Source of the DNA: Sulfitobacter sp. CW3 | GTDB lineage: Bacteria > Pseudomonadota > Alphaproteobacteria > Rhodobacterales > Rhodobacteraceae | NCBI RefSeq assembly: GCF_019392245.1 | Contig: NZ_JAHXRL010000010.1 | Location: forward strand, 62,001-126,000 | DNA length: 64,000 nucleotides | Direction: 5' to 3' | Shown: one piece after another, positions 26,646-32,500 of the stretch | Numbering within the stretch: the stretch's first letter is position 1 | Layout: each line of letters begins with the position of its first letter | The notes under the pieces: generated by a model | What the model saw: the letters and a program-made list of their open reading frames with translations, nothing else | What the model was told of the DNA's origin: nothing | Database searches by the model: none | Made by a program: the position numbers and the translations under genes

Positions 26646-26675
26646 GTACCAAGAAATGCTGCGCAATCACCCAGT

Positions 26676-26781
26676 GGTGAACGTCCATGTGCCATGGCCG
26701 CTCGCATGGAAGTGGACGGATGGATCAGTCGACGCCATGCGCCGTCCCATCCGATTGTTTTTGTCCTTCCGGACGTTCACC
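26676..26781. repeat. Nested inverted repeat before the DUF1419-like gene
   Basis: Outer arms GGTGAACGTCC (26676-26686) and GGACGTTCACC (26771-26781) are perfect over 11 bp; inner arms CGGATGG (26717-26723) and CCATCCG (26747-26753) are perfect over 7 bp. The architecture (11-bp outer, 7-bp inner) is the same as at 23309-23377, though the sequences differ. It lies in the 289-bp gap upstream of the 22-nt element and probably folds in RNA. Confidence 0.55.
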
Positions 26782-26866
26782 CCGCCTCTCGGCAGGGCTC
26801 AGACGCATGCGTGGTTGGGTTAAGAACCGCCCTCGGAGGGTGCAATCAGTTAGGGCGGCGGGAAGG

Positions 26867-26888
26867 GAAAGTGAAAGAGGGCTTCTTT
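26867..26888 (+). promoter_or_regulatory. Recurrent 22-nt leader element, copy 3
   Basis: Matches GAAAGTNAAAGNNRGCTTYTTT, 39 nt before the start of the DUF1419-like gene. It is the closest copy to that before the ParB-like gene and is likewise preceded by GGAAGG. Confidence 0.6.
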
Positions 26889-26927
26889 TTGGGTTGATTT
26901 TTAATCTGTCCAAAGGAGTCCCAGCAG

Positions 26928-27329
26928 ATGTATTTCGAAGATGATGACGACCTGATCGCCGCGCTTGATGGATCACGCACGGCTACTCACCCACCCGAGC
27001 TTGACCGGATTGCGGACGGGCGGTGCGATTACGACGCAACCTTTGCCCTGATAAACCGCTACCAGGCAAGCTCCGCCCACGCACAAATTGGCTTCAAAGC
27101 AGGCCAGTGGTTTGAAACGACCGAAGAGATTTACTGGTATTTTCTGGAATGCCTGCCGCCGCTTCATCAGACCTCTATCGGGTTTGTGATGATGGAATGC
27201 ACAATGGGTGACCTCTATGAGGCATTCTTTGAGATTGATGGGCGTTTTTATTGCGCAGTGGTCACTTGGCCTGGTCCAGCGTCCTTTGAGGCGTCCACTG
27301 TAGCCTTGGTGCAGGAGGTGCGGTCATGA
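26928..27329 (+). CDS. DUF1419-like hypothetical protein, 133 aa
   Basis: The acidic start MYFEDDDDLIAALDG is followed by QWFETTEEIYWYFLECLPPL, then GFVMMECTMGDLYEAFFEID. The Trp/Tyr-rich block WFE..EEIYWYFLE.LPPL resembles DUF1419, small proteins of alphaproteobacterial plasmids; the match is from memory and moderate. AAAGGAG precedes the ATG. Its stop overlaps the next start as ATGA, so the two genes are coupled. The leader carries the recurrent 22-nt element. Function unknown. Confidence 0.6.
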   Translation: MYFEDDDDLIAALDGSRTATHPPELDRIADGRCDYDATFALINRYQASSAHAQIGFKAGQWFETTEEIYWYFLECLPPLHQTSIGFVMMECTMGDLYEAFFEIDGRFYCAVVTWPGPASFEASTVALVQEVRS

Positions 27330-27955
27330 AAACGAATATCATTGCCCACGTTGCACTTACCTTTGAGTTTTCTGCACCATCTGGCCCAGCCGATCAACGA
27401 TCCATGGTCGAAGACGATATCGGCCGGTTGACCGATGCAGACAGCACCTCAGGCGTCGCGTGCACCGACTTTAGCGTCACATCGATTGAAACAGCAACAC
27501 AGAATAGCGCTGTCAGCCGAACCCATGTCATTTGCGCGACCTGTGGCTCAGAAAATGTCCGTGCAGATGCTTACGCATCTTGGGACGCAGACACAGGTGA
27601 GTGGGTCCTTCATTCCATCTATGACGAGAAATTCTGCGAAGTCTGCGAGACAAGCACATCGCTGCTGGAAGTTGACGAAGCCACGGGCTTGGAAGTGCAG
27701 GCCTTTGGCATGATCTACTGCGATGACGGCGCGCGTTTGGTTCAGGGCCGCGAGCAGCCAGAGTTTTACGACCTTATCGTCAAAACGATGGCGGTAGCGG
27801 GTGGGGAAATCCTCACCCTGCACGAGTTCGACGACATGAACCGCTTGGAGGTCGAGAAATGTCTCGCGGATATGGCAATGCTATATCCATCGGCCCCAGT
27901 GAGTTGCTTTTTCGGTGATCTGGTCGGCTCTGGTCGCACCAACCTGCCTTCGTAA
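27326..27955 (+). CDS. Zinc-ribbon-like hypothetical protein
   Basis: 209 residues, coupled to the preceding gene by an ATGA overlap. The middle carries two CxxC pairs, ICATCGSENVRAD and KFCEVCETS, about 40 residues apart, which suggests a zinc ribbon. The N-terminus (IIAHVALTFEFSAP) looks like a beta-rich domain; the C-terminus (LHEFDDMNRLEVEKCLADM) is helical. No signal peptide. No family recognised. Followed by a palindromic terminator-like segment. Confidence 0.6.
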   Translation: MKTNIIAHVALTFEFSAPSGPADQRSMVEDDIGRLTDADSTSGVACTDFSVTSIETATQNSAVSRTHVICATCGSENVRADAYASWDADTGEWVLHSIYDEKFCEVCETSTSLLEVDEATGLEVQAFGMIYCDDGARLVQGREQPEFYDLIVKTMAVAGGEILTLHEFDDMNRLEVEKCLADMAMLYPSAPVSCFFGDLVGSGRTNLPS

Positions 27956-27994
27956 AGGCCTTTCAGCTTTCAAGGCCTTGGGGGCTTCGCCCCC
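27955..27994 (+). terminator. Double hairpin after the zinc-ribbon gene
   Basis: AAGGCCTT occurs at 27955-27962 and 27972-27979 and can pair with itself; immediately after, GGGGGC-TTC-GCCCCC (27980-27994) forms a tight GC hairpin. No T-tract follows. Likely a transcription stop or the first part of the structured leader of ardC. Confidence 0.5.
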
Positions 27995-28001
27995 CGCGCC
28001 C

Positions 28002-28143
28002 GCAATGCAAATAGACGGGGCCGTGTCCTCGGCTGACGCCTGCGGGCCGCACCACCCCCATCGATTTGCATTGCGTTTGCACCCCCCACCCTCGCCGGGA
28101 GCAGGTTTTGAAACAGGCGCCCTCGCGGGCTTTGTTCAAAACC
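28002..28143 (+). promoter_or_regulatory. Structured leader upstream of ardC
   Basis: Two long-range inverted repeats: GCAATGCAAAT (28002-28012) with ATTTGCATTGC (28064-28074), perfect over 11 bp, and GGTTTTGAA (28104-28112) with TTCAAAACC (28135-28143), perfect over 9 bp, the latter ending about 20 nt before the ribosome site. Together they would fold the leader into two hairpins. It may regulate ardC, whose product is needed early after plasmid entry; single-stranded transfer DNA could also adopt this fold and act as a promoter. Confidence 0.5.
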
Positions 28144-28169
28144 AACTCCATGTTTTTTAGGAGGCCAAA

Positions 28170-29081
28170 ATGGCTAAGTCGAAATTCGACGTTTACGATC
28201 ACGTTACTGATCAAATCATTACTCAAATCGCAGCGGGCACGCCCCCGTGGCGCAGGCCCTGGACGGGCGGTGCCATTGGTGCGGCAATGCCGCTGCGGTG
28301 GAATAGCGAAGCGTACCGCGGCATCAACGTTGTGATGCTCTGGGCTGTGGCCGCCGAGCAGGGTTATGTGTCAAACCGTTGGTTGACCTACCGACAGGCG
28401 CAAGATTTGGGCGGGCAAGTCACCAAGGGCCAAAAATCTTCAACCGTTGTCAAATACGGCACTTTTGACGGCGAAAAAGAGAGCAGCAGCCTCATTGATC
28501 CGACGTCTGCTGCGACAGATGCGAGAAAGATCGGCTATTGTCGTGCTTACCGCGTCTTCAACGCAGACCAGATCGAGGGGCTCGACAAGGCATTCTACGT
28601 GAAGCCCGAACCGCCACGCGATCTGGGCACAAAGGCCGATGCCGGTCTTGACGCCTTCTTTGCTGCCACTGGCGCAGAAATGGAGACAAGCGCGGAGCCT
28701 CGCGCCTATTATGATATCGCGCGGGACAGGATTCACATGCCGCCGATCGAGACATTTCATGACGCGGCGCGTTATTACGGCGTTCAGGGGCACGAGCTTG
28801 TGCATTGGACGGGGGCAATCAAACGTCTGGACCGATTGGGCCGCTTTGCAGACCGCAAGGCTTATGCTTTTGAGGAATTGGTGGCAGAGATCGGTACCTG
28901 TATGCTTGGCGCCCATATTGGCGTGGAACCTGATTTTGGGCAAAGTGCCGCGTATGTCGAAGGCTGGCAGGCAGCTTTGAAAGAAGACAGCCGTGCGATC
29001 TTTCGGGCAGCCTCAGAGGCGCAAAAAGCCGTCGATTACATTTTGGCGCTCGCAGAAATACCTTTGGGAAAAGCTGCTTAA
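28170..29081 (+). CDS. ardC: ArdC-like antirestriction protein
   Basis: 303 residues in two parts: an N-terminal ssDNA-binding domain (IAAGTPPWRRPW, NVVMLWAVAAEQGYVSNRWL, VTKGQKSS) and a C-terminal zinc-metallopeptidase-like domain with HELVH (His208, Glu209, His212) and FEELVAEIG. This is the ArdC/TraC1-C family that coats or protects incoming single strands and counters type I restriction. A strong AGGAGG lies before the ATG. It is preceded by a structured leader and followed by a GC hairpin. With the DarB-like gene at 13117 it forms the plasmid's anti-restriction equipment. Confidence 0.9.
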   Translation: MAKSKFDVYDHVTDQIITQIAAGTPPWRRPWTGGAIGAAMPLRWNSEAYRGINVVMLWAVAAEQGYVSNRWLTYRQAQDLGGQVTKGQKSSTVVKYGTFDGEKESSSLIDPTSAATDARKIGYCRAYRVFNADQIEGLDKAFYVKPEPPRDLGTKADAGLDAFFAATGAEMETSAEPRAYYDIARDRIHMPPIETFHDAARYYGVQGHELVHWTGAIKRLDRLGRFADRKAYAFEELVAEIGTCMLGAHIGVEPDFGQSAAYVEGWQAALKEDSRAIFRAASEAQKAVDYILALAEIPLGKAA

Positions 29082-29089
29082 TGCCCCTG

Positions 29090-29112
29090 CCCCGCCCCAA
29101 AACGGGGTGGGG
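29090..29112 (+). terminator. GC hairpin after ardC
   Basis: CCCCGCCCC (29090-29098) pairs with GGGGTGGGG (29104-29112, one G-T wobble). There is no T-tract, so termination efficiency is uncertain. Confidence 0.45.
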
Positions 29113-29328
29113 GATACCTTTGATGATCTTGCCGCCACCTCAACGGCGGCTTATCCGGTGCGTGCGGATTAGAGGTAGTGGGGCCTTTCTTAACCCTGCG
29201 GGTCAAGGCGTGCCCCACGTTGCGCTGTTCGCGCAGAAGTCGCGAGGCCATGCCCGCTCCGGCGCATTTATCTTGAAATGCGATCCCGAAGCTGGCAAAG
29301 GGGCGAGCAACGAAAGATATTTAACGTT

Positions 29329-29748
29329 ATGAAACATATCTATCCTGCCCTCTTGGTTCTTTTCGCTGCAACCCCGGCGATTGCACAAACAGAATGGGAA
29401 AGGGCCATTGCGCGTGGCCTTGAGACCTTCACCCTTCGTCAGGGCGAAGGCACGGTTACGTTGACTTGTGATCCTGATCGCGTCTTCGGAAGCAATGTTA
29501 CCAACGCAAGCCTGCGTGTGGTCTTCCCAAAGGACCCCGCGCCAAGCCGGTTTGTAATTCTGGCATCGGACGGCACGCAGGTTTCCTTTACGATGACCGA
29601 TGGCGGTGCAAATGAGGTGGGCGTCGACGCGCTGGACTGGGACAAGATGGTTGGAATTCTCAGTGCCGGTGGCGCGTTCGCATTTGTGACGGGTCAGGAT
29701 GCGCTTCAGTTCGAAAATGTGACCCCCCTGCCCGACCTCAAGTGCTGA
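29329..29748 (+). CDS. Small exported hypothetical protein
   Basis: 139 residues; the ATG at 29329 gives a signal peptide cut after PAIAQ. The mature part reads as a beta-rich domain with TLRQGEGTVTLTCDPDRVFG and DGTQVSFTMTDGGANEVG, and two Cys that could bridge. No family recognised. It converges with the RHH-protein gene; the two stop codons are directly adjacent (TGATCA at 29746-29751) with no spacer. Confidence 0.55.
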   Translation: MKHIYPALLVLFAATPAIAQTEWERAIARGLETFTLRQGEGTVTLTCDPDRVFGSNVTNASLRVVFPKDPAPSRFVILASDGTQVSFTMTDGGANEVGVDALDWDKMVGILSAGGAFAFVTGQDALQFENVTPLPDLKC

Positions 29749-30438
29749 TCAAAGTGCTGAGACAAGGATATCGAACTCCGCGCCGACAAAGGCCGCGACA
29801 AGACGGTTCACGGAAATGACATCAAGCGGGTCGGGGATGAAACCACGCACTCTGGCTTCGATCTCGTCGTCAACCACCAGCTTGACGGGCATTAACGCCA
29901 CACCATTGTCAATGCGTTGCTCAAAAAGCAGTTTCATGGATTTGGACGTGGCCTTGAGGTTGTTTGCGCCCGCCCTCTTAAGAAAGGCCGCGCGGGCCTT
30001 CGGCAACAAGGCGCGCTTGATGTAATCTGTGTCCGTGCCCAACTTGATGGCTGCCTTCTCTAAGGCCTTCGAGGTTGCCAGAGAGACAGGGACACCGACA
30101 CTTATGCGTTGCTCCACACGGGGCGCTGGCGCATCCGATTCCGGTGTTGTTGCCTGCGCCTTTGCAGGTGCTTGCATGTTTTTGGGTTCCGCGGAGGCTT
30201 TTGGTGCGGTTTTTGACTTTTTTGTCTTGGGATCTGACGCAGGCTTATCCACTTTGGCTTTGCCGTTCGTATCGTCTTCGAGGGATGTCGGTTCAGGCGG
30301 AGGCACCGCACCACCCGTCCGTTCTTCCCGCATTTTAGCCTGGACGGCTTCGCTTGAGCGCTCGCGCTCGCGCACCGCATCATGTTCAGGGGTTTCAGAG
30401 GGGCTTGGGGCAATTTTCATAGGTGGGCGTCTGGCCAT
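29749..30438 (-). CDS. Tandem ribbon-helix-helix protein, VirC2/centromere-binding-like
   Basis: 229 residues. The first ~105 are disordered and rich in Lys/Pro/Ala/Glu. After that come two segments that each look like a ribbon-helix-helix: RISVGVPVSLATSKALEKAA with YIKRALLPKARAAF, and MPVKLVVDDEIEARVRGFI with VISVNRLVAAFVG. Two such modules in one chain is the layout of Agrobacterium VirC2. The start overlaps the ParA-like stop as TAATG. This is the expected DNA-binding partner of the ATPase; the 8-bp-periodic array just upstream of the pair is the obvious candidate target. Assignment is by fold pattern and position, not by strong identity. Confidence 0.6.
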   Translation of the reverse strand: MARRPPMKIAPSPSETPEHDAVRERERSSEAVQAKMREERTGGAVPPPEPTSLEDDTNGKAKVDKPASDPKTKKSKTAPKASAEPKNMQAPAKAQATTPESDAPAPRVEQRISVGVPVSLATSKALEKAAIKLGTDTDYIKRALLPKARAAFLKRAGANNLKATSKSMKLLFEQRIDNGVALMPVKLVVDDEIEARVRGFIPDPLDVISVNRLVAAFVGAEFDILVSAL

Positions 30439-31196
30439 TACGCGGCACTCCCTTTGATTTCGTCATAAAGGCTGATGCAGATCACCGTCAGGTCTTCAAA
30501 GTTGTTTGCCATTAGCGTGCCGCCAATAGCAGCGCGGTGAGCGTATTGCGCGACGGGCAAAGGCCCGTGATGCAAGAAATGCTCAAACAATCGGCTATTG
30601 GGGAGCATGGTGTCAAAATGCGGGGTTTTGAGCAGATTATCCAACACCACTTTGTCATGCTGTGGCAGTTTGCTGCCCCCTACCCTTGCGGCGGCATTAA
30701 TGATCTTTGTGGGGACATTCGCCAAAACCGAACGTACTTGAGGAAAAGAATCCTCTTCTGAAATCGTTTTGGACAGATCTTCCATCCATTTGAACGCACT
30801 CAGCACCAATCGCCATTCCGCTTGTGCAGGCTTGGCGGGAATAACGACGATATCTGCCACAAGGGCTAGATCATCGGTGTCCTTGTATGTCCCTGGCCGT
30901 GTGTCGATGATCAACAGATCAGTGCCCGCCGCCTCGAGGGCTTCGACCTCGGCATAGAGATCTTCAACGCTTGCTGGTGGTTGCTTGATTGTCAGAGTTA
31001 CAGGCCAAGGAGCTTTTTTGACCCGGCCCCAATCGGCTTCTTCATAGGCGGTTTGCCAGCCGAGCAACTGCTGGTTCACGTCGCCGTCGAACATACAAAC
31101 CTTCTCTCCTTTGGCGAGCGCAGCGCTCGCCAATGACATGGCGACAGTTGTCTTACCTGAACCGCCCTTGGTTTGAATGAGTGTGATGATTTGCAT
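30438..31196 (-). CDS. ParA/VirC1-like Walker ATPase
   Basis: 252 residues from the ATG at 31196 (MQIITLIQTKGGSGKTT); deviant Walker A KGGSGKT occupies residues 10-16, with FDGDVNQQLLGW (switch I), LLIIDTRPG (Walker B) and VVIPAKPAQAEW. There is no N-terminal HTH, as in small type Ib ParA and in VirC1. In this position (next to MobC, relaxase and VirD4) it could place the relaxosome at the pole like VirC1, or segregate the plasmid like ParA. The 8-bp array begins about 20-30 bp before its start codon. The partner gene overlaps its stop. Confidence 0.85.
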   Translation of the reverse strand: MQIITLIQTKGGSGKTTVAMSLASAALAKGEKVCMFDGDVNQQLLGWQTAYEEADWGRVKKAPWPVTLTIKQPPASVEDLYAEVEALEAAGTDLLIIDTRPGTYKDTDDLALVADIVVIPAKPAQAEWRLVLSAFKWMEDLSKTISEEDSFPQVRSVLANVPTKIINAAARVGGSKLPQHDKVVLDNLLKTPHFDTMLPNSRLFEHFLHHGPLPVAQYAHRAAIGGTLMANNFEDLTVICISLYDEIKGSAA

Positions 31197-31215
31197 GCCG
31201 AGCCTCGTTTGCCAT

Positions 31216-31631
31216 GTGCCTATGCGGGCTTTTGGCGCAGTGGCCGCCCGTCTTTGGGCCCGAGTGGAGCACGGACCCATTGGGGATGTGGAATAATGGG
31301 CGTGTGGGGATCAGTCAATAGGGCGATGTGGGTTTCTGGACGGGCGGGGTCCGGGACTTGCGGACACGTGGGCGGTTGATGTTGCGGGGAATTGGAGTTC
31401 TGGCCGCTCGACGATGAGGGGCTGTGGCAATTTGGATATTGGAAGGTTTGGGCAAGTGGAGATATGGAGATACGGATAGGAGGGGAGGTGGCTAGAGGGA
31501 TGCTTGGCGAAGTGGCCTAGAGGCTACGTGGATACGTGACGTAATGGCGCAATGGAGAATAGGTAATAGGGGGAAGCGGGGTTTTGGATTTGTGGGCAAA
31601 GGACTTTAGGGCGATTTGGAGGTGTGGGCGA
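31216..31631. repeat. 8-bp-periodic GG array upstream of parA-like gene
   Basis: Written in 8-bp steps the plus strand reads as units of the form NNGGNNNN, with favoured unit GTGGAGAT. In the core 31280-31631 all 44 units have G at position 3 and 38 have GG at positions 3-4, without one break of phase; 31216-31279 is the same phase but weaker. Examples: GTGGAGAT 31456, ATGGAGAT 31464, GTGGATAC 31528, GTGGGCAA 31592. The plus strand is therefore G-rich and C-poor. There is no credible gene in it. Eight-bp spacing is the pitch of cooperative ribbon-helix-helix binding (MetJ boxes; ParG sites of TP228), which fits a centromere. Confidence 0.88.
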
Positions 31632-31771
31632 AAGACCGAGAAAAATGGACCGAAATAGAGCTCAGTTTGCTAGAGGAGGCCACGGACTAGTGAATTGGGC
31701 ACGGAGACGTTCGTTTGGACGAAAAAGCGCCTCGAGAATGAATTTCGCCCGCTTCGCGGTCTACATATGCG

Positions 31772-31892
31772 CGCCCTCTGATTAATTTTTGCCTGACGGC
31801 AAAAAACGAGGGCGAGACACGGAATCATTATACACTGTTCGTTTTCTCATGCGAACCCTTCTGCGAAGGTGAGAAAAGCGGCATATAATGAT
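31772..31892. other. Candidate oriT with nested palindromes
   Basis: Within 65 bp of the MobC-like gene lies a nested dyad: ATCATTATA (31824-31832) with TATAATGAT (31884-31892), TTTTCTCA (31842-31849) with TGAGAAAA (31870-31877), and CCTTC (31857-31861) with GAAGG (31865-31869). Just upstream a second dyad has TTTTTGCC/GGCAAAAA (31786-31805) inside CGCCCTC-GAGGGCG-like arms (31772-31814). Position upstream of mobC-relaxase-virD4 and the layered arms are typical of a transfer origin. I did not find an unambiguous nick consensus. Confidence 0.6.
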
Positions 31893-31954
31893 ACTTGGCT
31901 GGAATGGGTGTATGTGTTATATCTTTGGCACACATTCAGACAAGGTGCGCTGAG

Positions 31955-32500
31955 ATGCCAACTCGCCCAAAGATGACCGATGAGGAAATCGAGATAATTC
32001 AAAGGCTTATCTCTGAGGGGATGGGAGACAGTGCGATTGCAGCACAGGTCGGCCGTCATCGAACATCTGTCGTAAAAGTTCGGGCTGGAACGCGACGCAA
32101 AAGCGTCACAACAGGCGGAAAGCAGCTCCAGGTGCGCCTGACAGATGAGGAATATGCCGCGTTCAAAATAGAAGTTGATCGGCTTGGCATCACTCTTTCA
32201 GAGGGTGGGCGCAGACTGGTGCGGCATTCTTTGGGTGTTTTGGAAATAGATGTGCGCGAGATTGATGCGCTTGCAAATGTGCGTCGTGAACTGAACGCGA
32301 TTGGCGGTGATCTTAATCAAATGCTAAAGTTGGCAAGATCTGGCGCTTTGGAGGTGGGCGGTGAAGACGAAAGTCTTTTGGAACGTCTGGATTTGAAGGT
32401 CGATGATATGGTCAATCAATTGATTGCGTTTGTTGGGGCAGGGCGGCGCAAAACATTTGTGCGGGCCGTGTTCCCGCCGGAGGGGCCGATAGATGGGTGA
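31955..32500 (+). CDS. MobC-like relaxosome protein with N-terminal HTH
   Basis: 181 residues from the ATG at 31955. Residues 1-50 look like a resolvase-type helix-turn-helix (TDEEIEIIQRLISEG...DSAIAAQVGRHRTSVVKV). Then a ribbon-helix-helix start (QLQVRLTDEEYAAFKIEVDR) and a MobC-type block VRRELNAIGGDLNQMLKLAR. MobC proteins bind oriT and help the relaxase open the DNA. The gene overlaps the relaxase start by 8 bp. An extra DNA-binding HTH is not usual for MobC and may read the adjacent palindromes. Confidence 0.75.
   Translation: MPTRPKMTDEEIEIIQRLISEGMGDSAIAAQVGRHRTSVVKVRAGTRRKSVTTGGKQLQVRLTDEEYAAFKIEVDRLGITLSEGGRRLVRHSLGVLEIDVREIDALANVRRELNAIGGDLNQMLKLARSGALEVGGEDESLLERLDLKVDDMVNQLIAFVGAGRRKTFVRAVFPPEGPIDG

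Noticed and set aside
31173..31379. Open frame on the plus strand across the 8-bp array
   Set aside because: It overlaps the start of the ParA-like gene and is low in complexity because of the periodic DNA; no ribosome site.
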